A DNA stretch of 7,148 nt from Chloroflexota bacterium (GCA_003648085.1 QMOC01000133.1:1-7148); one strand, 5' to 3'; counted from the stretch's first letter, positions 1-7,013 are shown. The notes: a model not told the origin generated them from the letters alone. Numbers and translations are program-made.

Positions 1-3000
1 CAACCCAATCGGGCTCCAGCCGTCCGTGAAGCGGTGCCGGCTAATATCGTTGACCTCGTTGATGCCAATGACGATGCCATCACGCAAGCGAGCACACCGG
101 AGGCCGAACCGCCGGAGCCGGAACTGGTGCTCACAAACCCCTATGTGAGCAAGCCCGCCTCCCCGGCGAATACAAGGGGCCTGCCCTCAGCACCCAGGGT
201 GGAGAGATATACTGGAACGCCCCGGCAGACATTGGGCCGCACAACCCTGGGGAAGCCCAGGTCAACTACTTCCGAGACCACAGACCCCGTAGTGCAGCGG
301 GCACTGGGGCCGGACGAGATGCCACCCACCATTCAGAACTTTGAGGGCGTCAATAACGTGGACAGCGTCCACCCGCCCGACACCAACGGTCAGGTGGGGC
401 CCAACCACTACGTGCAGATGGTCAATCTCTCCACGGCCATCTACGACAAGAATGGCAACCTGTTGTACGGCCCCTTTCACCCCAGCGACCTGTGGCCGCC
501 GGGGGACGTATGCCACGAGACCAACGACGGCGATGTGGTCGTGCTCTATGACCAACTGGCCGACCGCTGGCTCCTGACCCAGTTCGGACTGCCCAATTAT
601 CCTACCGGCCCTTACTACCAGTGCATCGCCGTCTCCAAAGGACCTGAGCCCACGGATAATCCCAACGATTGGTATCCCTACACCTTCCTGGTCTCCCCCA
701 ACAAGATGAATGACTATCCTAAACTGGGGGTCTGGCCGGATGGGTACTACATGTCGGCCAACCAGTTCGCCGATAACCCCGACGACGATTCCGGGGCTGG
801 TGTGTGGGTCTTCGAACGGGACAAGATGCTCAACGGCCAACCGGCGACCTTTCAGTACTTTGATATGTCACCTTACGGCTTCTGGGGACTTTTGCCCAGC
901 AACTTGCTGGGCACTACACCGCCCCCAGCCGGTACTCCCAACTACTTCGCCTCTGTAGATATAGACTGGTATGGCACGGATGACGTCTTCCACATCTTCG
1001 AGTTCCACACCGACTGGGACAACCCGGCCAACTCGACCTTCGCCCTGGTCAAGAATCTGATCGTCGCTCCCTTCGACCCGGATATGTGCGGCGGCTCTCG
1101 CGATTGCATCCCGCAGCCCGACACGGAGCAGGGGCTAGATGCCATCTCGGACCGCCTGATGATGCACCTGTGGTACCGCAACTTCGGCACCCATGACGTG
1201 TTGGTGGCCAACCACACTGTGGATGTGGGAGGAGACCACGCCGGCATCCGCTGGTACGAAATCCGCGACCCCGGCGCGGACGCCTACATCTACCAACAGG
1301 GTACCTTCGCCCCCGACGAGTACCACCGCTGGATGGGCAGCATCGCGATGGACAAGGTCGGCAACATTGCCCTGGGCTATAGCATCGCCAGCGAGACTAT
1401 GTACCCCTCCATCCGCTACACCGGCCGACTGGCCGGCGACCCCCTGGGAGTTATGACGCAGGGTGAGGGGACAATCATCAACGGCAGCGGCTCGCAGACA
1501 TCTCCCTTTGGCCGCTGGGGCGACTATAGCGCCATGAGTGTTGATCCGGTGGACGACTGCACCTTCTGGTACACCCAGGAGTACATCGAGACCACTGGCT
1601 ATGCGAACTGGCAGACCCGCATCGCCTCCTTCCGCTTCCCCAGTTGTATGGCCGCGACGGGCCGGCTGCTGGGCACAGTCGAATCCACTGCCGCTGGCAA
1701 TCCCCCCATCGGTGGTGCCAAGGTGACGGCCGAGACGAACCCGTCCTACGTGACCTACAGTAAGGCGGATGGCAGTTATGGCTTTGCGGCCCTCCCGACC
1801 GGCACCTACACCGTGACGGCTGAGGCGTATGGTTTCCAGCCCGGAACGGTCACCGGCGTACTCATCACCGAGAACGCGACGACGACGCAGGACATCCAAC
1901 TGACGCCGGTGCCCAGTTACGTGGTGTCCGGCACCGTGACCGACGATACTACCGGCTGGCCGCTCTACGCCCGCATAGACATCGAGGGCTACCCGTACAG
2001 TCCGATCTGGAGCGACCCGGTCAGCGGCTACTACAGCGTCACCCTGGCCAGCGGCATCCCCCACACCTTGACTGTGTCGGCCTGGGTGGATGGCTACAAC
2101 GCCGAAGTCCGTCCTCTCGGACTGCTGACGGCGGATGCCACCGAGAACTTCGCCCTGACTGCCAACCTGGGCGTCTGCGTGGCACCTGGCTACGGACCGA
2201 CCGTTGTGGAGTACTCGGAGGACTTCGAAGCCAATGACGGCGGTTACACCCATACCGGTGCCGGAGATGACTGGGAATGGGGGACGCCTACGGTTTGGCC
2301 CTACGGCTGCGCCTCGGGCGACAAGTGCTGGGGCACCGACCTAGACGGCCACTACAACGACAACGGTGACTATACCCTGACCTCGCCCGTCATTGACCTC
2401 TCGGCCTACCCCGCCGGAACCATTCTGACCGCCCGCTGGTGGCAGGCCTGGAGCACCGAGAGAGGCTTCGACTACGCCTACGCCGAAGTCAGCATCAACG
2501 GCGGTCCCTGGACAGAGATGTGGCGCGGCGATGGCCGACAGAGAGACTGGACCCCGATGAGTTACGACATCTCGGCTGCCGCTGGAGGGAATGTCCAACT
2601 CCGTTGGCGGCTGACCAGCGATACCGGTGTTAACTTTGAGGGCTACTACATAGATGACGTGGAGATCACCGTCGGATGCGAACCGACCGCCGGAGGTCTG
2701 CTGGTGGGTAATGTCTACAGTGAGACGATGCCCACGGAGGCTCTCGTCGGCGCGACCATCACCAGTGACCTCGGCGAAACGGCCACGGCAATGGAGACCC
2801 CGCTGGACCCGAACGTGGACGACGCCTTCTACACCATCTTCTCGCCGGCCGGCTCCCACACCTTCACGGCCACGCTGCGCGGCTATGGCGCCGACGTAGC
2901 CACACCCATCATTGTCCTGAGCGACACGGTACGCCAGGACTTTTACCTGCCCAAAGCGCAGATGTACGTGGTGTCCGGTACCGTCACCGATGCCTCCACC

Positions 3001-6000
3001 GGCTGGCCGCTCTACGCCAGTATCACCGTCGAGGACAACACCATCTGGAACGATCCGGCGACCGGCTACTACAGCATCACCCTGCCCGAGGCCTTTCCCT
3101 ACTTCTTTGAGGTGGCGGCGTGGGTGGACGGCTACGAGACGATGCGGCGCGTGGTTGGCCCGCTGACGGCGGATACTACCGAGAACTTCGCCCTGACCGC
3201 CGACCCGGAGGCCTGCCTAGCGCCCGGTTACATGCTCTCTGCTGTCCTCCACGAGGGCTTTGAAGGCGACACCTTCCCGCCGGACGGTTGGGCCAGTTAC
3301 AACGTGGACGGCGGGAATGAGGAGTGGGCACAAGGTGCGAACGCGCACTACGGCGACGCGGCAGCGGTGCACGACTATGGCCCGCTGGATTATATGGAAG
3401 ACGGGTGGCTGGTGACACCCGTGTTCACGCCGACCGCCGGATCGGAACTCAGTTTCTGGGAGTACGTCGAGTGGGCTAGTTACTATTACAAACACAGCCT
3501 GTTGGTCTGCACCAGCGACTGTGACAATCCGCCCACGAACTACACGGAGATCGCCGAGTTCGACAACCCTGAGGGAGATACCTGGCAGAAGCGGACGGTT
3601 GACCTGAGCGCCTACGCCGATACGCCCATTCAACTGGCCTTCCGCTACGAGGGTGACTGGGCCGATACCTGGTGGATTGATGACGTGGTCGTGTCGCCGG
3701 CCTCCTGCGACCTGATGTCCGGCGGCCTGGTGGTGGGCAACGTCTACGACGAGAACACCGGCACTGGCCTGACCGGCGCCAGCGTCATCAACGATGGCGG
3801 TTACCAGGCGACCACGGAAGAGACGCCCGACGACCCGGACGTGGACGATGGGTTCTACACCCTCTTCTCGCCGGCCGGCTCCCACACCTTCACCGCCACG
3901 ATGAGCCATTACGGGCCAGACGTGGACACTGTCACCGTCGTCCTGAGCGATACGGTGAAGCACGACTTCGTCCTGTCTGCGGGCCAGTTGTCCTACACCC
4001 CCGACAGTTACGACGTCACCTTGCAGATGGGCATAAGCACGACCCTGCCCTTCACGCTGGCCAACACCGGTGGGCTGCCGGTCACGTTCCAGTTGGTCGA
4101 GGTGCCGGGCGAAACCGTGCCCTCGCGGCCGGCATCCGGAGGGGAGAACACGTCCTCAAGATTGTCCCGGCGCGTCGAACTGTCCCTGGACAACTCACTG
4201 ACCGTGGCGAGCAAACGTGCCGCTCCGTGGGCGCCTCAGGGTCCGGTGAGCCTGGTTCTGGACGATGGCAGCGCCGAAGGTAACATCGGCGTCAACGACG
4301 GGGTTGACGGCGTCCAGTTCATCTGGCTCAACCGCTTCACGCCCGATCCGGCCGACTTCCCCTTCCAGTTGGAGCAGATCTCGGTGATCTTCGGCGACGA
4401 GGGAGTCAACGTGGGCGATGCCGTGGATCTGCTCGTTTACGAAGACACCGACGGCGATGGGGACCCCAGCAACGCCACATTGCTGGCCACCTACCACGAG
4501 ACGGTCCAGGCCGCCGACATGGTCACCTGGAACGATTACATCCTGCCAGCGCCGCTGCCTCTGTACGGGCCGGGCGATGTGCTGATCGGCGTCATCAACC
4601 GCTACCAGCCGGGCACGGGGGGTGGGTTGCTGGACTATCCGGCTGCGATAGACGAGACCGCCAGCCAGTACCGTTCGTGGGTGGGCTGGTGGACAGTCGA
4701 GCCGGCGCCCGATCCGGCCATTCTGCCGCCCGACGCCGCCTGGGGTATCATTGACGACTTTGGCATCCCCGGCAACTGGATGGTGCGCGGCAGTGGCTCC
4801 ACACTTGAGGTTGATCTCGTGCCCTGGTTGAGCGCAGACCCGATCTCCGGGACTATTCCATCGCCGGGCGAGCAGGTCATTAACCTCACCTTCGACGCCG
4901 GTGTGCCCGAGGTCAATCAGCCGGGCGAGTATCACGCTCAACTGCGGATCAGCAACGACACGCCTTACGAGGTGACCAACAAACCGCTGACGATGACGGT
5001 GCCACCTCCGGACACGTGGGGCAAACTGGCCGGCACCGTCTACAGCCTGGGCTACTGCGACGTCAACACTGCCACGCTGGAGGGGGCCGAGGTGGTGATC
5101 GAGAACGGCGGCGCGGTGAGTGTGACGACTGGCGCCGATGGCACTTACGGCTACTGGCTTGAGGCCGGCACCTACACGGTGACCGTCTCCGCCGATGGAC
5201 ACGTCGCGGGCACCCCCATCGTCATAGACATCACCGCTCAGACGACGACCACCCACGACGCCTACCTGCGCTCCATCGAGCCCTGCATCAGCATCGCGCC
5301 GCTTGACCTGGAGGCAACCCTGTCGTTGGGCAGGGTGGGGACGCAAACGCTCACGCTGGTCAACGCCGGGGCGGGCGCTTCGGATTTCCGGCTTCAGGAG
5401 ACACCAGGAACACCTGTCGGTCAACAACGCAGCGTCTCGATACATATCGCGAATCCAACCGATGTCTTGCTCGACGAGGGCTTTGAGGATGGTATCATGC
5501 CCCCGCCGGGCGGCTGGTCGGTGATCAATACTCATCCCACCCAAAATTGGACTATCGTGGATGCAGCGACCTATCCCGATTTCGTCCACTCTGGAGCCTA
5601 CGCCGCCTGGGTGAACTATGACACCCCCATTGCCTCGGATGAGTGGTTGCTGACGCCCGACATTGACCTGACAGGCATCTCTAATGCCTCCCTTGGGTTC
5701 TGGGCCGAGAGTGACACTCTCTGGTGTCCCGACGGTGGCAGTGGAGCCAACATGCTCCTGCACGTGACCGACACCGATGGCACGCCCATCGCCACTGTGT
5801 GGGATATGTGCAACGACGAGACCTGGGAGACCTTCGAATATCGGCTGGTGACCGTGGATCTATCGGCCTACGGGGGCCAGACGATCAAACTGGCATGGCA
5901 GTACGTTGGCATTGACGGCAACAGTTTCGGTCTGGACGACATCCTGCTGACCGGCGAGGCCGGCCCCAGCGGTATTCCCTGGCTTTCCGAAGACCCCATC

Positions 6001-6198
6001 AGCGGCACGGTGGACGCCGACAGCACCTTCCCGATAGAGATCACCTTCACCGCCTTCCCCACGATGACGCTCGGCACCTACACCGGCACGCTGACCATCA
6101 ACACCGACGACACGGTCAACAGCAGCATCAACGTCCCGGTGACGATGACCATCTCGGAGGAGAAAATCTACCTGCCTCTCGTGATGCGAAATTTCTAA
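1..6198 (+). CDS. Giant secreted/surface multidomain protein (5'-partial): propeller-like domain, CarboxypepD_reg-type Ig folds, MAM-like jelly rolls, C-terminal YLPL tail
   Basis: The frame is open from base 1; the first in-window start is a GTG at 34, but nothing there resembles a signal peptide, so the true start and export signal probably lie upstream. Numbering from that GTG (2,054 residues): Pro/Thr-rich linker 1-97; unassigned, probably beta-propeller domain 98-538 (motifs PPDTNGQVGPNHYVQ, SDRLMMHLWYRNFG, VDPVDDCTFWYT); carboxypeptidase-regulatory-like Ig folds at about 541-629, 630-720, 889-977, 978-1066, 1231-1319 and 1662-1750; MAM/choice-of-anchor-J-like jelly rolls at about 721-884, 1069-1231 and 1810-1976; another jelly-roll-like insert at 1406-1590 with the Asp-rich loop DTDGDGD; split Ig-like domains 1320-1656 and 1752-2040; tail IYLPLVMRNF 2045-2054. 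I see no catalytic domain, LPXTG motif or C-terminal membrane helix. Likely role: surface adhesion or ligand/polymer binding (inference). Coding and secretion are well supported; function is unknown. Confidence 0.93.
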   Translation, partial: QPNRAPAVREAVPANIVDLVDANDDAITQASTPEAEPPEPELVLTNPYVSKPASPANTRGLPSAPRVERYTGTPRQTLGRTTLGKPRSTTSETTDPVVQRALGPDEMPPTIQNFEGVNNVDSVHPPDTNGQVGPNHYVQMVNLSTAIYDKNGNLLYGPFHPSDLWPPGDVCHETNDGDVVVLYDQLADRWLLTQFGLPNYPTGPYYQCIAVSKGPEPTDNPNDWYPYTFLVSPNKMNDYPKLGVWPDGYYMSANQFADNPDDDSGAGVWVFERDKMLNGQPATFQYFDMSPYGFWGLLPSNLLGTTPPPAGTPNYFASVDIDWYGTDDVFHIFEFHTDWDNPANSTFALVKNLIVAPFDPDMCGGSRDCIPQPDTEQGLDAISDRLMMHLWYRNFGTHDVLVANHTVDVGGDHAGIRWYEIRDPGADAYIYQQGTFAPDEYHRWMGSIAMDKVGNIALGYSIASETMYPSIRYTGRLAGDPLGVMTQGEGTIINGSGSQTSPFGRWGDYSAMSVDPVDDCTFWYTQEYIETTGYANWQTRIASFRFPSCMAATGRLLGTVESTAAGNPPIGGAKVTAETNPSYVTYSKADGSYGFAALPTGTYTVTAEAYGFQPGTVTGVLITENATTTQDIQLTPVPSYVVSGTVTDDTTGWPLYARIDIEGYPYSPIWSDPVSGYYSVTLASGIPHTLTVSAWVDGYNAEVRPLGLLTADATENFALTANLGVCVAPGYGPTVVEYSEDFEANDGGYTHTGAGDDWEWGTPTVWPYGCASGDKCWGTDLDGHYNDNGDYTLTSPVIDLSAYPAGTILTARWWQAWSTERGFDYAYAEVSINGGPWTEMWRGDGRQRDWTPMSYDISAAAGGNVQLRWRLTSDTGVNFEGYYIDDVEITVGCEPTAGGLLVGNVYSETMPTEALVGATITSDLGETATAMETPLDPNVDDAFYTIFSPAGSHTFTATLRGYGADVATPIIVLSDTVRQDFYLPKAQMYVVSGTVTDASTGWPLYASITVEDNTIWNDPATGYYSITLPEAFPYFFEVAAWVDGYETMRRVVGPLTADTTENFALTADPEACLAPGYMLSAVLHEGFEGDTFPPDGWASYNVDGGNEEWAQGANAHYGDAAAVHDYGPLDYMEDGWLVTPVFTPTAGSELSFWEYVEWASYYYKHSLLVCTSDCDNPPTNYTEIAEFDNPEGDTWQKRTVDLSAYADTPIQLAFRYEGDWADTWWIDDVVVSPASCDLMSGGLVVGNVYDENTGTGLTGASVINDGGYQATTEETPDDPDVDDGFYTLFSPAGSHTFTATMSHYGPDVDTVTVVLSDTVKHDFVLSAGQLSYTPDSYDVTLQMGISTTLPFTLANTGGLPVTFQLVEVPGETVPSRPASGGENTSSRLSRRVELSLDNSLTVASKRAAPWAPQGPVSLVLDDGSAEGNIGVNDGVDGVQFIWLNRFTPDPADFPFQLEQISVIFGDEGVNVGDAVDLLVYEDTDGDGDPSNATLLATYHETVQAADMVTWNDYILPAPLPLYGPGDVLIGVINRYQPGTGGGLLDYPAAIDETASQYRSWVGWWTVEPAPDPAILPPDAAWGIIDDFGIPGNWMVRGSGSTLEVDLVPWLSADPISGTIPSPGEQVINLTFDAGVPEVNQPGEYHAQLRISNDTPYEVTNKPLTMTVPPPDTWGKLAGTVYSLGYCDVNTATLEGAEVVIENGGAVSVTTGADGTYGYWLEAGTYTVTVSADGHVAGTPIVIDITAQTTTTHDAYLRSIEPCISIAPLDLEATLSLGRVGTQTLTLVNAGAGASDFRLQETPGTPVGQQRSVSIHIANPTDVLLDEGFEDGIMPPPGGWSVINTHPTQNWTIVDAATYPDFVHSGAYAAWVNYDTPIASDEWLLTPDIDLTGISNASLGFWAESDTLWCPDGGSGANMLLHVTDTDGTPIATVWDMCNDETWETFEYRLVTVDLSAYGGQTIKLAWQYVGIDGNSFGLDDILLTGEAGPSGIPWLSEDPISGTVDADSTFPIEITFTAFPTMTLGTYTGTLTINTDDTVNSSINVPVTMTISEEKIYLPLVMRNF
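325..1647 (+). other. Conserved N-terminal domain of unknown function (probable beta-propeller) within the giant protein
   Basis: Residues 98-538, numbered from the GTG at 34. Landmarks in order are FEGVNNVDSVHPPDTNGQVG, HYVQMVN, VVLYDQLADRWLLTQF, NDYPKLGVWPDGYYMSANQF, CIPQPDTEQGLDAISDRLM, a WYEIR strand, and GRWGDYSAMSVDPVDDCTFW. From memory, these motifs recur in large secreted proteins of Chloroflexota, Acidobacteria and relatives, with the same 'PPDTxGxVGPxHYVQ' opening and 'SVDPxDDCTFWYT' ending. The repeated aromatic beta-strand pattern (YDxxxDRW, followed by WPDGYY) resembles propeller blades. Its ligand or activity is unknown to me. Cysteines at 352, 358, 509 and 538 could form disulfides, consistent with an extracellular location. 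Confidence 0.6.
1921..2967 (+). repeat. Intragenic tandem repeat, copy 1 (Ig fold A + jelly roll J + Ig fold B)
   Basis: This is the first copy of a three-domain block of about 1.03 kb. Unit A opens with VVSGTVTDDTTGWPLYARID and ends with the strand TENFALTA. Unit J is the MAM/choice-of-anchor-J-like jelly roll beginning EYSEDFEAND and ending YYIDDVEI. Unit B begins LLVGNVYSE and contains FYTIFSPAGSHTFTATL. The protein order and several nucleotide stretches match the next copy exactly, including 21 bases at 1951-1971, 20 bases at 2140-2159 and 30 bases at 2838-2867. The B unit ends at about residue 977, and Y978 (2965-2967) begins the next copy. Confidence 0.85.
2968..3990 (+). repeat. Intragenic tandem repeat, copy 2 (Ig fold A + jelly roll J + Ig fold B)
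   Basis: This is the second copy of the A-J-B block. Unit A opens VVSGTVTDASTGWPLYASIT and ends TENFALTA. Unit J begins HEGFEGDTFPPDGW and ends WWIDDVVV. Unit B begins LVVGNVYDE and contains FYTLFSPAGSHTFTATM. Exact nucleotide matches to copy 1 lie at 2998-3018, 3178-3197 and 3864-3893, with offsets of 1047, 1038 and 1026 bases, so the copies differ by small in-frame indels. The Ig folds are better conserved than the jelly rolls between them, which suggests either selection on the spacer folds or local gene conversion. Confidence 0.85.
6166..6195 (+). other. C-terminal IYLPLVMRNF tail (putative Chloroflexota sorting/anchoring signal)
   Basis: The last ten residues before the stop, IYLPLVMRNF, follow the final Ig strand (VPVTMTI) after only a four-residue linker (SEEK). 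From memory, many secreted multidomain proteins of Chloroflexota end in closely similar peptides such as VYLPLVLRN. The tail is not an LPXTG sortase signal: the Pro is followed by Leu-Val, and there is no membrane helix. It also lacks the length of a type IX secretion domain. A role in sorting, surface attachment or C-terminal processing is an inference from its fixed terminal position. Confidence 0.6.
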
Positions 6199-6219
6199 CC
6201 TGGGGCGCGTAAAAGCCAT

Positions 6220-6257
6220 CAGGGCCACCGGCGCATCCGGTGGCCCTGGTTCTTTCT
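6220..6257 (+). terminator. Rho-independent terminator of the giant surface-protein gene
   Basis: Starting 22 bases after the TAA stop, a perfect 11-bp GC-rich stem (AGGGCCACCGG at 6221-6231 with CCGGTGGCCCT at 6237-6247) encloses a 5-base loop, CGCAT. C6220 pairs with G6248 to extend the stem to 12 bp. The run TTCTTTCT (6250-6257) follows on the plus strand. On the minus strand the same stem is followed by GATGGCTTTTA, a weaker T-rich run, so it might also stop transcription coming from the convergent toxin-antitoxin operon. Confidence 0.85.
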
Positions 6258-6296
6258 GACCCTGGCTTGTGGTGCAGAACTCAGCGGAGGCCCCAA

Positions 6297-6383
6297 TTAG
6301 ATCAACGTCCTCTTGCGCAACGGCGCCGGCACCAGCGTCGCGAGCATCCCCCGCTCCTCCGGCGTGAGGACGCGCAGAAGAAT
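6297..6383 (-). pseudogene. Possible 28-codon gene relic downstream of the toxin
   Basis: Read on the minus strand from 6383, this frame gives ILLRVLTPEERGMLATLV followed by PAPLRKRTLI and a TAA stop at 6299-6297. The stretch is protein-like, with an amphipathic helix pattern and GC-rich third positions, and it sits 8 bases after the toxin stop. There is no good start: the only ATG is internal (GMLAT) and has no convincing Shine-Dalgarno sequence, and the frame meets a stop within the toxin gene about 18 codons further upstream. It could be the C-terminal remnant of a gene disrupted when the toxin-antitoxin pair inserted, or chance. I do not recognise the family. Confidence 0.25.
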
Positions 6384-6391
6384 GGGGGACG

Positions 6392-6745
6392 TCAGGCCAT
6401 CAAGGCGAGTTCCCGCTTCAGGTCGGCCAGCAACGCACGTAGTTCACGACGGGTGACGTCCTCCCAGTCGGATTTGGCGTAGATGAGCAGCGGGCAAATC
6501 AGTTCACGGTCGGGTAGCACGATGTAGAGCAACCGGAACCCTCCGCTCTTGCCACGCTCGAGGTCGGTGCTGCGAACACGCAGTTTGCGCACACCCCCAC
6601 TGCCAGGAATAACGATACCTAGACTAGGAACACGGAGGATCTCCTCAATAGCTGCGCTGACGTCTTGCCGGACGCGGGGGAAGCGCCGTGTCAACCGCTT
6701 GAGGCTGCGCTTGAAGGAGTCCGGCAGGTAGACGCTATAACTCAT
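6392..6745 (-). CDS. RelE/ParE-superfamily toxin (HigB2-like mRNA interferase)
   Basis: The 117-residue protein has the compact basic RelE layout: an N-terminal helical pair (FKRSLKRLTRRFPRVRQDV, residues 11-29), then beta-strands GVRKLRV (51-57), GGFRLLYIV (68-76) and ICPLLIYAKSDWEDVT (83-98), and a C-terminal helix (RRELRALLADLKREL, 99-113). The pattern RGKSGGFR...IYAK resembles HigB2/PF06296-type toxins, which cleave mRNA at the ribosome; the activity here is inferred from family. The ATG at 6745 lies inside the end of the antitoxin gene (11-base overlap) with no close Shine-Dalgarno sequence, pointing to translational coupling. The length is usual for the family and there are no internal stops, so it appears intact. 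ParE-like gyrase inhibition is the less likely alternative. Confidence 0.85.
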   Translation of the reverse strand: MSYSVYLPDSFKRSLKRLTRRFPRVRQDVSAAIEEILRVPSLGIVIPGSGGVRKLRVRSTDLERGKSGGFRLLYIVLPDRELICPLLIYAKSDWEDVTRRELRALLADLKRELALMA

Positions 6746-6989
6746 TGATGACTTGTTTCCAGTCCGGCATCGGCGTTGCCATGGCCCGTACCTGGGCGAT
6801 CAGCTGTTTCAACTCAGTCGACTCGGCGATGAGCGTGTCTTCGGGCTCCGGCTCGCGGTTGAGTAGATTATCTAGGATCAATTCCAGTCGCCTGAACGTC
6901 TCCAAGTCTACCACAACCGCTTTGGGTTGGCCATGTTCGTAAAGGACGGGAAACTGATCGGCTCGCCAGAGAACCGCTTCTTCAGCCAT
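6735..6989 (-). CDS. Short Phd/YefM-like antitoxin of the RelE-type toxin
   Basis: The 84-residue protein begins MAEEAVLWRADQFPVLYEHG. FPVLYEHGQPKAVVVDLETF (13-32) fits the beta-hairpin core of Phd/YefM antitoxins, followed by a helix (RRLELILDNLL) and an acidic tail rich in Glu/Asp from about 46, which would bind and neutralise the basic toxin. I chose the ATG at 6989 because GGAGGG lies 7 bases upstream (7002-6997). An alternative ATG at 7007 adds six residues and has a weaker AGAGGA site. An in-frame stop 36 bases above 7007 rules out a longer form. The usual N-terminal helix of Phd proteins, before the hairpin, seems reduced. It is the upstream gene of the pair, overlaps the toxin start, and probably represses the operon. 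Confidence 0.8.
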   Translation of the reverse strand: MAEEAVLWRADQFPVLYEHGQPKAVVVDLETFRRLELILDNLLNREPEPEDTLIAESTELKQLIAQVRAMATPMPDWKQVINEL

Positions 6990-6996
6990 TACGATT

Positions 6997-7002
6997 CCCT
7001 CC
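6997..7002 (-). promoter_or_regulatory. Shine-Dalgarno site deciding the antitoxin start
   Basis: GGAGGG on the minus strand, 7 bases before the ATG at 6989. It is a better match and better spaced than AGAGGA (7017-7012) in front of the ATG at 7007. If transcription starts about 7 bases past the -10 box, the leader to 7007 would be under ten bases, which also favours 6989. Confidence 0.65.
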
Positions 7003-7013
7003 ATCATAGGTTC

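Noticed and set aside
1135..2253. 372-codon open frame on the minus strand
   Set aside because: Same antisense shadow pattern (His/Arg/Gly/Val-rich, no domain) across the propeller-like and Ig domains of the plus-strand gene.
3217..3963. 248-codon open frame on the minus strand
   Set aside because: It is antisense to the second repeat block; a similar shadow at 2341-2859 lies opposite the first block, showing that it simply mirrors the duplicated plus-strand coding sequence.
1921..3990. Possible CRISPR array or DNA-level satellite in the repeated section
   Set aside because: There are only two copies with a period of about 1.03 kb, in frame and diverged, so this is protein-domain duplication rather than short DNA repeats with spacers.
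4195..5763. 522-codon open frame on the minus strand opposite the giant gene
   Set aside because: Its translation is rich in His, Arg, Gly and Val with no recognisable domain, as expected for the antisense of GC-rich coding DNA, while the plus frame encodes clear Ig and jelly-roll domains across the whole stretch.
6169..6195. LPXTG-type sortase signal at the C-terminus
   Set aside because: The peptide reads YLPLVMRNF: LP is followed by LV rather than X-T-G, and neither a hydrophobic helix nor a basic anchor follows.
6240..6482. 80-codon plus-strand frame downstream of the giant gene
   Set aside because: It begins inside the terminator stem, runs antisense into the toxin gene, has no Shine-Dalgarno site, and its Arg/Gln/Ser-rich translation resembles no protein family.
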